Shown here piece by piece: positions 13,401 through 24,731 of a stretch of 64,000 nucleotides of DNA. The DNA comes from Takakia lepidozioides (taxonomy: Eukaryota > Streptophyta > Takakiopsida > Takakiales > Takakiaceae). Numbering within the stretch: the first letter of the stretch is position 1; every line of letters begins with the position of its first letter. The notes under the pieces are model-generated. The model did no database searches. It was not told the origin of the DNA and was given only the letters and a program-made list of their open reading frames with translations. Both the position numbers and the translations under genes were made by a program. The stretch spans positions 29,776,042 to 29,840,041 of the forward strand of contig CM060734.1 of assembly GCA_030704615.1 (NCBI GenBank), read 5' to 3'.

Positions 13401-13754
13401 TGCCCGCCCTCTGTAGAAAACAAGAGTTTTCTTCATTCCAATAACACGGGATCCAGTCCGAACCACCCTGTCCTTTCCTGTAGCTTTCCAATAGCCAGCA
13501 TCTGTTGCTCGGTTGGTCCGGGATCCATTTGGATACTTCTTGTCACGAGGACTGAAAAAGTACCACTCCAGATCCTTGCTATTCAAACAAGACTTGTCAG
13601 GTAAATCCCATGGCTCGCACTTGTACAAATCAACCTCTGCAATCACGTCAAACTCAATGGTGCGTCCAGTCACTTTCCGCTTCAGATAATATGCAACAAT
13701 TTCCTCGTCGGTCGGGTGGAATCTGAATCCGGGAGGCAAAGCTAACCGAGCCAT
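10477..13754 (-). CDS. Membrane-tethered NAC transcription factor (NTL type)
   Basis: Five exons on the minus strand: 13754-13320, 13133-12849, 12651-12001, 11588-11423, 11237-10477. All four introns are GT-AG, the phases agree, and the joined frame gives 765 residues. The start is the ATG before [17 protein letters not shown], the canonical NAC subdomain A. The NAC domain fills residues 1 to about 160: [30 protein letters not shown], a [11 protein letters not shown] stretch, then [19 protein letters not shown] at the start of exon 2. This domain binds DNA as a dimer. The rest is long, acidic and low in structure, as in activation regions. The last 36 residues begin [20 protein letters not shown], a single membrane helix at about 731-752. 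In known NTL factors such an anchor holds the protein at the ER until proteolysis frees it. The [12 protein letters not shown] run resembles the NAC017/NAC053/NAC078 group, which answers organelle or proteasome stress; that assignment is inference. Confidence 0.93.
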
Positions 13755-14906
13755 ACAAATTCGTCTATGGAAACTGATCCCTTTGCACTCTCAAACAATA
13801 TTATGTAGCAGACAGCCTTGACGCGGCGTACTTCGGTTGAATACTAGGACTAGTCGCAGATATCCAACTTCTGTTAGGATAAAGTCTCTGATCCAGGACA
13901 CACAGAACGCGAACGCCAATAACTTATCTTATGGCGGACCAAAACTCCTTCACAATCCTGAACAAGTCCATGAAGTGATTTGGTTGGTCTGCTGGTCAAT
14001 GTATCTAGTCATCATCACCCTCGTCACTCTCAGTCAAGCCATCCAATCACACATCATGTCCAGGTCGACGGTGCTGCTTAGCTAGAGAACTTTCACACTT
14101 TCTAGGGCTTAAGTACAATATGCACGGGGTGAACTTTCAGAAATCACAAGGCGCACACCCTCTACTGACTTAAGGACCACAATTTCTCTCTCAATATTCC
14201 TCCCTCCACCACCACCTGATCTTGACAGTCCCAAATTGCTACAAATTGCACCAAAAACATAGACCTGAAGTCCTCAAGAGCACCTCAATGGAATCGAGGC
14301 AAAGAAACTGACCAATCAAAGCCAAGGCAATAACGCCGCACTCCAACTTTCCACCCTGCCGCAAGAGCAATCCACACAGCACCTTCAGGCCCCCTCTTCC
14401 ACCTTCACAAGGGAGGGAATGAAATTTCCTATCTGAGATCCTCGCCAGACCAGCGGCTTCCTCCTCAGAAAGGGAACAAATCCTACTGTAAGCACCGAAC
14501 CCGACACTCCACGGAAAAACACTCCCGGATTCCAAGTCTCTCAACGTCCGTGACCAAGTTTTAGATCGATGTAGAGCCAAAAGCTTTCCGACTCTCATGG
14601 AAGAGAACAGATCACGGTCGAAGACCAGTCGAGCGATGGCCGCTCAAGAGCACAGTCCCGCACAAGAGCAGCGACAAAGCCTCGCCTCTCTCTCTGGCCA
14701 CCCCAGGCCCCATCCGCTCGGTCCGGGTCTCTGTTCCCTTGACCAGCGCCGAAAGGAGTTTTCACGTTCCCTCGACTGTGAGCGTTCCCTAAGAGTCTGC
14801 AGTTGGACCAGATAATTTGTGTGTCCCTTCCTCGCTGCTTCCTAAAAGTTGTCATACCCTCCAAACATTTTCCGGGCAGCATCGAAGCATCCTACTTCCC
14901 TTTTCT
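13755..14906. other. NAC upstream region
   Basis: Contains the NAC promoter and 5' leader, read leftwards. A 119-codon minus-strand ORF at 14239-14598 and a 95-codon one at 14595-14882 have no family signal; they could be leader ORFs or chance. A piggyBac TTAA junction ends the stretch 1.15 kb from the NAC start codon. Confidence 0.4.
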
Positions 14907-14930
14907 TTAACCCTTAAACGACCACTAGGC
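14907..14930 (+). repeat. PiggyBac left TTAA duplication and terminal inverted repeat
   Basis: TTAA at 14907-14910 is followed by CCCTTAAACGACCACTAGGC. The first 14 bases match the reverse complement of the right end without mismatch, and similarity continues weakly inward (TTTCAAACTTTGAC against TAGTTTGAC). Confidence 0.85.
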
Positions 14931-15430
14931 CCGCTACGGGCCGTTTCAAACTTTGACAATTATTAACTTTTTGGGATTTTGGGGGTTTTCGGTGAAATCT
15001 GCGTCATTGATTCGGGGCCGAAGTGGAGCGACAGGATCTTTTTGTCGATTAGGGAAATTCCATGTTAGGGCATAGTTATGCTCTTTCGCGAGGAGTGGGG
15101 TCTGAAGCTGCCAGCTCCCGCCGTTCCTGCTCTCTCTCCCGCGTGAATTCTTGCTTCGCGCGTTTCGTCTCTCTTGCTTGCATGCTTGTTGCAGATGTCC
15201 GTTGTGTCGTATGCAGGTGCCCGTTGAGCGCGCAGTGAATGCGAGTGGCTGGTAAGTGCACATTGGCTTTGCTTTCATGTGTTCAAGGCATCAACTTGCC
15301 TCCTTCATAGTGTCTCATGACCGGCTGTATGTGCGGGTGTAGGCTGAAAGAGAGAGCTAGGGAGGGAGCTCATTACTGTGAGGGCTCTATCGGTGGCTGT
15401 CAGTGCTTGGCTCCACACGTTGCTGCTGTA

Positions 15431-15619
15431 ATGGGGTCTGGAGAAACGCCGCCCCCACCACCTACACATCTACATGCTCAGGCTGCTGTTATCGCTAAAT
15501 GGGCTCGCTCCTTGGGTGCATCTTCTGAGCAAGTGGAAGTTCTACTGGGAGCTCTGAATGAGGAGTATTTGTTGGGCTCGAAAAGGCCATCGCGCATTGT
15601 CTGGCCATCTTTCCCATAG
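15431..15619 (+). CDS. Small ORF upstream of the piggyBac transposase
   Basis: A 62-residue frame beginning MGSGETPPPPPTHLHAQ and ending PSFP. The middle could form a short helix (AKWARSLGASSEQVEVLLGA). It sits between the left terminal repeat and the transposase frame and may be an upstream exon of the transposase transcript or a separate small product. I do not recognise it. Confidence 0.3.
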   Translation: MGSGETPPPPPTHLHAQAAVIAKWARSLGASSEQVEVLLGALNEEYLLGSKRPSRIVWPSFP

Positions 15620-15755
15620 CCAGCCAATTTTCGTTACTTGTGGAGGAGACAAGCAACGGAGATTTTGGGGTGGAGAGAGAGGAAAGAGGAGGGTCACCCT
15701 GGTGGCTTCACATCCGAGGTGAATGATGTGCTAAGAGGCTCAATGTGGCCAGATT

Positions 15756-17882
15756 TTGGAAATGCAAGTGATAGCCAGTATGAGACTCAAGGCTCTGGCA
15801 AGGTCTCTGGGTAAGGACAACTCTCAATTTTCCCATCCTTTTGGTTTTAGGAGTGACAATGCAACTCGAGAGTATTCACTGCGAAGTTCTCAAGTTTTTA
15901 GCCAGGATGTCGCTGGTCATGGCCAAGGTCTTGAAGACCTGGGTCCTTTGGGGTGCACTGTAAAGGTGAAATTGGTAGAACTACAGTTGAAAGATGTTGC
16001 ATCTTCCTCCACCGCCAGTGAGTGGGTTTATGGGACAGTAATTGAATTGTTTTGGGACATTGTGCGAGCAGCTGAGGTGTTTCTTGTATCCTTTTTCTCT
16101 GGTATTGGTGTCCACTCTGTTTCCTCCCATCTTTGTGTTTTGTTAGATGTTGAGGGAGAAATTCCAAGAACAGTAGAAGATATGTTGGGCCAGGAATCTG
16201 TGGAGCAAATGGTCGATTCAGACATACCTGAATCTGAGTCTGATAATTCAGACTCGGATGAGGATTATGACCCTGTTGAGGAGGTAAGACAGAACCCTGA
16301 AGCCGGATTGGATCCTGACATGTGGGAATATTGTGTGCACACCGGTAATCCCACTCGTGAGGTCGATATGTATGACCTGCCGAAACATTGGCGCAATTGG
16401 GGTCCTGCTGAATTGTTTGCTGATGATATGTGGAATTCGGATAAAACTGAATTGCCCCAGGTACAATGGACTGGGGCAGAGTCTGGTCCTAGAATTCCTT
16501 TCACTAATGAGGTTGAACCCGTGGAATTTTTCAACCTGTTCTGGCCTATGCCTCTAATGCAGAAGGTGGTAATCCAGACAACCTTGTATGCCCAGAGCTT
16601 GTCCACAAGGGGAAACTTGAAAGGAGGCAAGTGGTGGTATCCTTTGACAGTGAGAGAGTTGAGAGCTTGGTTGGCTGTGCATATTCTGATGGGGATCAAG
16701 AAATTTCCTAATACTAGATGTTATTGGAAGTCCGATAGTGAGTTCTTCAATTGTCCTTCCATAGTTCGAATCATGAGCCGGAATAGATGGGAGTCCATCT
16801 TGAGGTGTCTTCATCTCGTGGACAATCGGGTTGTGGTTGACAGTGCATCCCCTGGATTTGACAAATTGGCTAAGATCCGTTGGTTGATAGACGCCCAGAA
16901 TGAGTTGTATGCGAGGTATTGGGCGCCAGATCAGAATCTGTGTGTGGATGAGATGATGGTGAAGTACAAAGGGAAGTATTCTAAACTACAACAGTACATG
17001 GCCAAGAAACCAGTGAAGTGGGGGATTAAATATTGGGCCCTAACCGATGCTAGATCGAGGTATGTGCAAAAGATGGAGGTGTATCTTGGAAAGGATGATG
17101 CGGTTGATTTGTCTCATGGCATGGGGTATTCTGTTGTGAATGGATTGCTGTCTGGCTTCGAGGGCAAGGGTCACATAGTGACAATGGACAATTTCTGTAC
17201 AAGTCCCCTGCTCTTCTATGATTTGGCTGCCAAAGGCATTTATGCCACTGGCACAGTGAAGTCAACCTGTGTGGGATTTCCTACAAGTCTGGATTTGGGG
17301 AAGAGTGGAGAGAGGGGCAGGCTTGACTGGCGCATGCACATTTCTAACCAGATTGTGGCCATCTCTTGGTATGACAACAAGTGCGTTACCCTGCTGTCCA
17401 CTGCTGTGAACCCGAGTGCTCAGAATTGTTTCATATATCGGTGGCACAATGGTGCTTGTCGTCTTGTCCCTACATCCCCCATTGTGAAGCATTACCAGCA
17501 ACACATGAGGGGGGTTGATGTGCAAGATCAGTTACGGGGGTACTATAGTGTACAAACTCGTGACCACAAATGGTGGCACAGGTTGTACTTCCACTCTGTG
17601 GACACATCCTTGGTGAATGGATACCTGTTGTATCTTGCATTCATGAAGGAGAAGGGTCTCCGACCAAGGTCGCATCTTATGTTCAATTGTGCGGTTGCTG
17701 AAGGACTAACTTCAGGATGGGTTGGTCCCAGGAAAACAGGTCTTCGGGGGGCTTGTGTCCCGAATCGCAATTCAGAACATTACTCCCTGAAGAGCTCTAG
17801 AAGGAGGAAATGTGTGGAATGTGGGGCACGTCAAAGGTATTTTTGTGCCGGTTGTGGAGATGTAGCAATATGCTTGGGCTAG
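15756..17882 (+). CDS. PiggyBac transposase (DDE_Tnp_1_7), truncated zinc finger
   Basis: An uninterrupted 708-codon frame. It excises and inserts DNA at TTAA without footprints. The start is the first ATG of the frame; homology probably begins near residue 145, at the acidic run ESESDNSDSDEDYDP typical of the family's N-terminus, so the true start may be later or on another exon. Catalytic acids expected in the family are visible: Asp398 in LCVDEMMVKYKGKY, Asp478 in VTMDNFCTSPLL, Asp540 in SWYDNKCVTLLST; the associated GVDVQDQ motif holds Asp588. The C-terminus is Cys-rich (RRKCVECGARQRYFCAGCGD), the start of the DNA-binding zinc finger. A TAG follows CLG, and the same frame then continues with CFVKRHHG, which would supply the last ligands. 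The finger is therefore cut by one nonsense codon. All other motifs are intact, so decay is recent. Confidence 0.9.
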   Translation: MEMQVIASMRLKALARSLGKDNSQFSHPFGFRSDNATREYSLRSSQVFSQDVAGHGQGLEDLGPLGCTVKVKLVELQLKDVASSSTASEWVYGTVIELFWDIVRAAEVFLVSFFSGIGVHSVSSHLCVLLDVEGEIPRTVEDMLGQESVEQMVDSDIPESESDNSDSDEDYDPVEEVRQNPEAGLDPDMWEYCVHTGNPTREVDMYDLPKHWRNWGPAELFADDMWNSDKTELPQVQWTGAESGPRIPFTNEVEPVEFFNLFWPMPLMQKVVIQTTLYAQSLSTRGNLKGGKWWYPLTVRELRAWLAVHILMGIKKFPNTRCYWKSDSEFFNCPSIVRIMSRNRWESILRCLHLVDNRVVVDSASPGFDKLAKIRWLIDAQNELYARYWAPDQNLCVDEMMVKYKGKYSKLQQYMAKKPVKWGIKYWALTDARSRYVQKMEVYLGKDDAVDLSHGMGYSVVNGLLSGFEGKGHIVTMDNFCTSPLLFYDLAAKGIYATGTVKSTCVGFPTSLDLGKSGERGRLDWRMHISNQIVAISWYDNKCVTLLSTAVNPSAQNCFIYRWHNGACRLVPTSPIVKHYQQHMRGVDVQDQLRGYYSVQTRDHKWWHRLYFHSVDTSLVNGYLLYLAFMKEKGLRPRSHLMFNCAVAEGLTSGWVGPRKTGLRGACVPNRNSEHYSLKSSRRRKCVECGARQRYFCAGCGDVAICLG

Positions 17883-18518
17883 TGCTTTGTCAAGCGTCAC
17901 CATGGGGTTTGAATTGGGTGACTCTAATTGTTGTGCCTCTATGTATGATGGGGCAGAGAGCTGGCGACAATTGATAAGGAAGGGATATCCTCTTTACGAC
18001 TTTCTATTTATGTGGTTGCTCTTTGTTTGTGTCTGAACACACTGACATGTCTTGGGGTTAGTGCATACATGTTGGGGCTGGCTTTGAAAAGGTTTTACTG
18101 ATTTGTATGTTGTCTAGAGAGTCGCTTGGGTAGAGTGTCACTTGGATAGAGTGTCACTTGGGTAGAGAGTCTTGTGAGGTCCAATGTCATTCAGTAATTT
18201 GGTAGGGTACATTCTAATGAGTAGGTGTGTGGTCCCTGGATTTTCTGCAGCTCCATTTTTGGGAACTTATGGTTGTGGTCGTGCTGCTGAATTTTGGCAC
18301 GACATAGTGATGGTCTTTCTGGTCTGATAGACAAGATAGATCATTTTTGGCATTAGCTAGCAAGTGGTGTATGGTGCAGGATTTCGAATAGCAGGTCTGT
18401 GTGCAGGTTTGCTAGTGCGGCAATGCAAGTAGGTAGAGGTCAGTTTCTGATTTGCTGCAAGAGTAGTCTATCTAAAACTGACCAGTTTTTGGCTCCGAGT
18501 CTAGGTGGTCCTATTGTA
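17883..18518. other. Downstream flank of the transposase
   Basis: Holds the remnant of the transposase frame up to TGA near 17912 and a small tandem repeat. No other gene is visible. It ends at the CACTA left terminus. Confidence 0.5.
18116..18163. repeat. Three 16-bp tandem units
   Basis: Units AGAGAGTCGCTTGGGT, AGAGTGTCACTTGGAT and AGAGTGTCACTTGGGT follow one another, then a partial unit. It lies in the 3' region of the transposase transcript. Confidence 0.7.
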
Positions 18519-18555
18519 CACTACAACAGAACGCGGTACTGTATATATGGCTGTC
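18516..18555 (+). repeat. CACTA left duplication and terminal repeat
   Basis: GTA followed by CACTACAACAGAACGCGGTA. Pairs with 28072-28111 on the other strand over about 30 bases with few mismatches. Confidence 0.85.
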
Positions 18556-19050
18556 CCGAAGTCATAAACGGTACATATGACTTCGTTGACTGCAAGTCGT
18601 GCAAACCAAGTGAATACAATGAGTACAGGATGGTTGGTCACGTATAACTGCAGTCAGATGAATCAAGCGATACATCTGACTGTCATTTGGCAGTCATATG
18701 TACTTCTACCATACATGACTTAGTGTGCTGTTGCAAACTGTACACGCGTCTCTTTTTAATAATTCCAAGAGGATTTTGTGTATGTGCGTTATTTGGCGTC
18801 TCCAAAAAATGACACGGGACATATTATGATGAGGCTTTGCAGTCATTATCCCGTCTACCAACATGCTGACATTTGGACATGTGGCATCATATGATTAGAG
18901 TGTTTTGAATTTTAAATGTATTTAAAGTCATTCCCATGACTATGCCTGAAGGAGCTCATTGCCAGGTGATTTTTCAAGGATATGACACGTTTCAAATGTA
19001 TGATGCGATGTTGTGTAGTCATGGTGCTTACTGCAAAGTGGTTTGTTGGG
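18556..19050. other. CACTA left subterminal region
   Basis: Short words such as CAGTCAGATG, GACTGTCATTTGGCAGTCATATG and their inversions recur between 18570 and 18730. No gene. The 90-codon ORF at 18936-19208 runs into the satellite and has no family signal. Confidence 0.5.
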
Positions 19051-22000
19051 TTGGACGCTTGGCATCAAATCAGTTGTTTGAGAATTTGGTTTTTAATATT
19101 ATTTGGAAAATCATAACACGCCATCATTCACAAGAAAGAACAAAGTGGAAAGGACATAACAGAGGCACTGAAGACAACAACAGCACATGTAAAAAGAGAT
19201 TATCTTAAACAACTGCCAGTCAGATTTACAAAATAGCACTGCTGTCCCAAAATCTGGCTCCTCAAAACAGTCTAAGGGCACAAGTTCATCACCCTGTATT
19301 TATGATCGAATACTTTTGTAAGTAGCACCATGTGCACTGATAACAGAACCAGCCCTACTTTGTGTGCCCCTTTAGCTATCCCTATCACAACACCCATAAT
19401 CCATATACATCCTCCCATTTGCTGGACAATTAGGGACTACTCTGAAAAGAGGACAGAACAGGCTGAAATGTATTGAAGATGGGGGTACCCGATTTTATCA
19501 AGTGTGCAATTGCTGTTGTTGCTTCCTGCTACATCCACGAGGCTCCTGCACTCAGCATGCAGCATTCCACCACATGAAGGATTGGACGCGTGGCATCAAA
19601 TCAGTTGTTTGAGAATTTGGTTTTTAATATTATTTGGAAAATCATAACACGCCATCATTCACAAGAAAGAACAAAGTGACAAAGTGGAAAGGACATAATA
19701 GAGGCACTGAAGACAACAACAGCACATGTAAAAAGAGATTATCTTAAACAACTGCCAGTCAGATTTACAAAATAGCACTGCTGTCCCAAAATCTGGCTCC
19801 TCAAAACAGTCTAAGGGCACAAGTTCATCACCCTGTATTTATGATCGAATACTTTTATAAGTAGCACCATGTGCACTGATAACAGAACCAGCCCTACTTT
19901 GTGTGCCCCTTTAGCTATCCCTATCACAACACCCATAATCCATATACATCCTCCCATTTGCTGGACAATTAGGGACTACTCTGAAAAGAGGACAGAACAG
20001 ACTGAAATGTATTGAAGATGGGGGTACCCGATTTTATCAAGTGTGCAATTGCTGTTGTTGCTTCCTGCTACATCCACGAGGTTCCTGCACTCAGCATGCA
20101 GCATTCCACCACATGAAGGATTGGACGCGTGGCATCAAATCAGTTGTTTGAGGATTTGGTTTTTAATATTATTTGGAAAATCATAACACACCATCATTCA
20201 CAAGAAAGAACAAAGTGACAAAGTGGAAAGGACATAATAGAGGCACTGAAGACAACAACAGCACATGTAAAAAGAGATTATCTTAAACAACTGCCAGTCA
20301 GATTTACAAAATAGCACTGCTGTCCCAAAATCTGGCTCCTCAAAACAGTCTAAGGGCACAAGTTCATCACCCTGTATTTATGATCGAATACTTTTGTAAG
20401 TAGCACCATGTGCACTGATAACAGAACCAGCCCTACTTTGTGTACCCCTTTAGCTATCCCTATCACAACACCCATAATCCATATACATCCTCCCATTTGC
20501 TGGACAATTAGGGACTACTCTGAAAAGAGGACAGAACAGGCTGAAATGTATTGAAGATGGGGGTACCCGATTTTATCAAGTGTGCAATTGCTGTTGTTGC
20601 TTCCTGCTACATCCACGAGGCTCCTGCACTCAGCATGCAGCATTCCACCACATGAAGGATTGGACGCGTGGCATCAAATCAGTTGTTTGAGAATTTGGTT
20701 TTTAATATTATTTGGAAAATCATAACACACCATCATTCACAAGAAAGAACAAAGTGACAAAGTGGAAAGGACATAATAGAGGCACTGAAGACAACAACAG
20801 CACATGTAAAAAGAGATTATCTTAAACAACTGCCAGTCAGATTTACAAAATAGCACTGCTGTCCCAAAATCTGGCTCCTCAAAACAGTCTAAGGGCACAA
20901 GTTCATCACCCTGTATTTATGATCGAATACTTTTGTAAGTAGCACCATGTGCACTGATAACAGAACCAGCCCTACTTTGTGTGCCCCTTTAGCTATCCCT
21001 ATCACAACACCCATAATCCATATACATCCTCCCATTTGCTGGACAATTAGGGACTACTCTGAAAAGAGGACAGAACAGGCTGAAATGTATTGAAGATGGG
21101 GGTACCCGATTTTATCAAGTGTGCAATTGCTGTTGTTGCTTCCTGCTACATCCACGAGGCTCCTGCACTCAGCATGCAGCATTCCACCACATGAAGGATT
21201 GGACGCGTGGCATCAAATCAGTTGTTTGAGAATTTGGTTTTTAATATTATTTGGAAAATCATAACACGCCATCATTCACAAGAAAGAACAAAGTGACAAA
21301 GTGGAAAGGACATAATAGAGGCACTGAAGACAACAACAGCACATGTAAAAAGAGATTATCTTAAACAACTGCCAGTCAGATTTACAAAATAGCACTGCTG
21401 TCCCAAAATCTGGCTCCTCAAAACAGTCTAAGGGCACAAGTTCATCACCCTGTATTTATGATCGAATACTTTTGTAAGTAGCACCATGTGCACTGATAAC
21501 AGAACCAGCCCTACTTTGTGTGCCCCTTTAGCTATCCCTATCACAACACCCATAATCCATATACATCCTCCCATTTGCTGGACAATTAGGGACTACTCTG
21601 AAAAGAGGACAGAACAGACTGAAATGTATTGAAGATGGGGGTACCCGATTTTATCAAGTGTGCAATTGCTGTTGTTGCTTCCTGCTACATCCACGAGGTT
21701 CCTGCACTCAGCATGCAGCATTCCACCACATGAAGGATTGGACGCGTGGCATCAAATCAGTTGTTTGAGGATTTGGTTTTTAATATTATTTGGAAAATCA
21801 TAACACACCATCATTCACAAGAAAGAACAAAGTGACAAAGTGGAAAGGACATAATAGAGGCACTGAAGACAACAACAGCACATGTAAAAAGAGATTATCT
21901 TAAACAACTGCCAGTCAGATTTACAAAATAGCACTGCTGTCCCAAAATCTGGCTCCTCAAAACAGTCTAAGGGCACAAGTTCATCACCCTGTATTTATGA

Positions 22001-22276
22001 TCGAATACTTTTGTAAGTAGCACCATGTGCACTGAAAACAGAACCAGCCCTACTTTGTGTGCCCCTTTAGCTATCCCTATCACAACACCCATAATCCATA
22101 TACATCCTCCCATTTGCTGGACAATTAGGGACTACTCTGAAAAGAGGACAGAACAGGCTGAAATGTATTGAAGATGAGGGTACCCGATTTTATCAAGTGT
22201 GCAATTGCTGTTGTTGCTTCCTGCTACATCCCCGAGGCTCCTGCACTCAGCATGCAGCATTCCACCACATGAAGGA
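19051..22276. repeat. Satellite-like array, six units of 539 bp
   Basis: Unit starts (TTGGACGC...) fall at 19051, 19582, 20121, 20660, 21199 and 21738; unit 1 is 8 bp shorter because one ACAAAGTG is missing. The units are almost identical. Diagnostic variants recur with a three-unit period: units 2 and 5 share CAGACTGAAATG and GAGGTTCCTGC, units 3 and 6 share GAGGATTTGG. That suggests a later duplication of a three-unit block. No coding capacity is conserved. Confidence 0.95.
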
Positions 22277-22419
22277 TGTCCCTTTGATGGAGACACACAA
22301 ACAAGAGCTGAACCACAAGGGACAGTCAATGAGGATGAGCATGATGGGCTAGAGACAGAAGGAAATGAGGATGTCTATGACCAGATTTGGAGAAGTATGA
22401 TGAGGAGAGGAAAACTTAA

Positions 22420-22896
22420 GTGAAGAGGACAGACCTAGCAAAAGCCAGCCTGTGGGAAGCACTGAAAATAATGGAAATTGCAACTCAGAGTGGAATCATC
22501 CCAACACATGGAATTCTTCCAACTGTTGGGCATGAGCAAATTAAAACCACAGAGAGTAAACACATGGCAATGCAGCAATTGAAAGCAGTATTGAGGGAGA
22601 AACCACCTAAATGGCTGAAACTTTTTTTTTTTTTAAATGATTACTTCACTGATGAAGAGGGTGAAGGATGGGAGAGTAAGGTTGACAACTGGTTGCTTGG
22701 AAGAAAGGGGCTGCGGTGGGAAATCCTGCTAAGGAGACCACGACAAACACCAAATGGGAGTGAAAATCAAGCACACAAAGAGCTGCCCTCTTGCTGGCCC
22801 TCTTGGATGAATCTGGACCCACACTCTATCTCTGCTCCTTCAGCTATCCATGCCCAATCTGCACAAATCATGCATTCATCATTGCCTTGCTGCTAG
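22420..22896 (+). CDS. Unrecognised ORF inside the CACTA element
   Basis: A frame of 158 codons; the first 130 residues look protein-like (KASLWEALKIMEIATQSG, then a Lys/Trp-rich stretch and an acidic segment) but match no family I know. The last 25 residues are an antisense reading of an OSB-like fragment, so the natural end is probably earlier. A poly-T run at 22622 suggests decay. Confidence 0.3.
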   Translation: MKRTDLAKASLWEALKIMEIATQSGIIPTHGILPTVGHEQIKTTESKHMAMQQLKAVLREKPPKWLKLFFFLNDYFTDEEGEGWESKVDNWLLGRKGLRWEILLRRPRQTPNGSENQAHKELPSCWPSWMNLDPHSISAPSAIHAQSAQIMHSSLPCC

Positions 22897-24731
22897 CAGC
22901 TGACAATGACAGCCTAGATTTGTTCTAGGAGACACCCAACTCAGCCTATCACACTAGGTCCTATGCTCAATTGCTTCTGCTACCCTCTAGAATCAAACAG
23001 ACATTCACCTTCTTGCCTCGATTGTCCCACCATTGACTGGGTAAGAAAAATATTAATTCCACCGTTTCTTTTCATCTTTGTTACTTGTTTCTGGATACTT
23101 TCATGTTGTAACATTGGCAGTATCATGTCAAAGTCACTCCAAACTATCAAAGGTTCACTCAACCAGCTAACTTGCAGAATTCAACATGGAAACTTAGGGT
23201 TGATTCTGATAAGAAGGAAAAATAGGATGAAATGTGTTGAAGAAGGTGTCTGCATTAGCAGTGCATGATTTTATCAATTTCGCCGCTGCTGCTGCAGCTT
23301 CCAGTTGACCATGTACCCATGCAGGTTGCTAGTAGCTATTAATCCACAGGGAATCATAGGTAATTTGGAGCTTGTTGAAGTCCGCCCGTCTTCGATGAAT
23401 CTGGACCCACACTCTATCCCTGCTCCTTCAGCTATCCATGCCTCTGCCCACCCTTGCCTTGCTGCTAGCAGCTGACAATAAAAGCCTCGAATTGTTCTAG
23501 GAAACACCCAACTCAACTTATCACACTAGTTCTTATGCTCAATTGCATCTTCTACTCTCTGCAATCCAACAGACATTCACCTTTTTGCCGTGATTGTCCC
23601 ACCGTTGACTGGGGTCAGAAAAGTATTCATTCCACAGCTTCTTGTGGTCTCCGTTACCTGTTTCTGGATTCTTTCCTGTTGTCACATTGGCAGTATCATG
23701 TCAAAGTCACTCCAAACTACAAAGGTTCACTCAACCAGCTAACTTGCAGAATTCAACATGAAAATTTAGAGCCGCTACTGATAAGAGGGAAAATGCTTGA
23801 ATTTCTCCAGCAAACACCCCAACCCTACCTATCACACTAGTTCCTATGCTAACCAGTCCACTAGTGACACTAGTTCTATGCTAACTAGTGACACTCTTCT
23901 CTTCATCTCTGTTATTTGTTTTTGGGCCGTACTTTCTTGCTGCCACATCGGCAGTAACTTGTTAAAGTCACTCCAAACCACCACAGATCCACCCAACGAG
24001 CTAACTTACAAAATTCAATATGCAAATTCGGGGCTGAGTCTGATGAGAGGGCAAAACAGGCTGAAATAGGTCAAAGAAGAAGGTGCTCTCACCACTCAGT
24101 CCTCGACCTTGTGTCATGCCCCATGGAGGATTTGACTGACCATGAACCCAAGAGGACCTTTTGTGTGTGCTGCTTGGGTATGTAGTCAGGTAATGACGGA
24201 GTGGTCTGTGAGATCCAACACAGTGCAGCTGAGCGGGCAAAGATTGAAACACGACCTGCTAAGACCAAGCTGACTCTCCCAAGAACCTTGTAAACATCAG
24301 AAACAATAACACATCATGGTACTAACAGGAGCCAAGAGCCCACATTTGCAAGATGGACAAACATCTTCACATTGTACCTTCAGAAAAAGCCATACCTTGC
24401 GATTGCGGTTGTCCCACCATCGAGAAGGATCTTTATAAAACTCATGTCAGTTCTGCTCTATGCTACAAATTTAGGGCTGAGTCTGATGAGAGGGAAAATG
24501 TTCAGGCTGAAATAGGTCGAAGAAGAAGGTGCCCTCACACATTGTCCTCGACCTTGTATCATGACCTATGGAAGATTTGACTGACCATGAACCAAGAGGA
24601 CCTCTTGTGTGTGTGTTGCTTGTGTCTGTAGTCAGGTAATGTTGGATTGGTCTGTGAGAACCACCATGGTGCAGCTGAGCGGGCAGAGATTGAAACACGG
24701 CCTACTAAGACCAAGCTGACTCTCCCAAGAA
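22785..24731 (-). pseudogene. OSB-like exon fragments, several copies
   Basis: OSB proteins bind single-stranded DNA in plastids or mitochondria and carry C-terminal PDF motifs of about 50 residues. On the minus strand the first half of that motif is visible as SQWWDNRGKKVN near 23040-23010 and again near 23600, and as SRWWDNRNRKV near 24415. The second half is visible near 23375-23290 as TYDSLWINSY followed by WVHGQLE. Two segments (22963-23280 and 23535-23840) are direct repeats with an offset of 572 bp. Two further blocks (24001-24375 and 24470-24790) repeat a PDYRHKQHT-containing stretch. Frames are broken everywhere, so these are relics. Confidence 0.6.
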
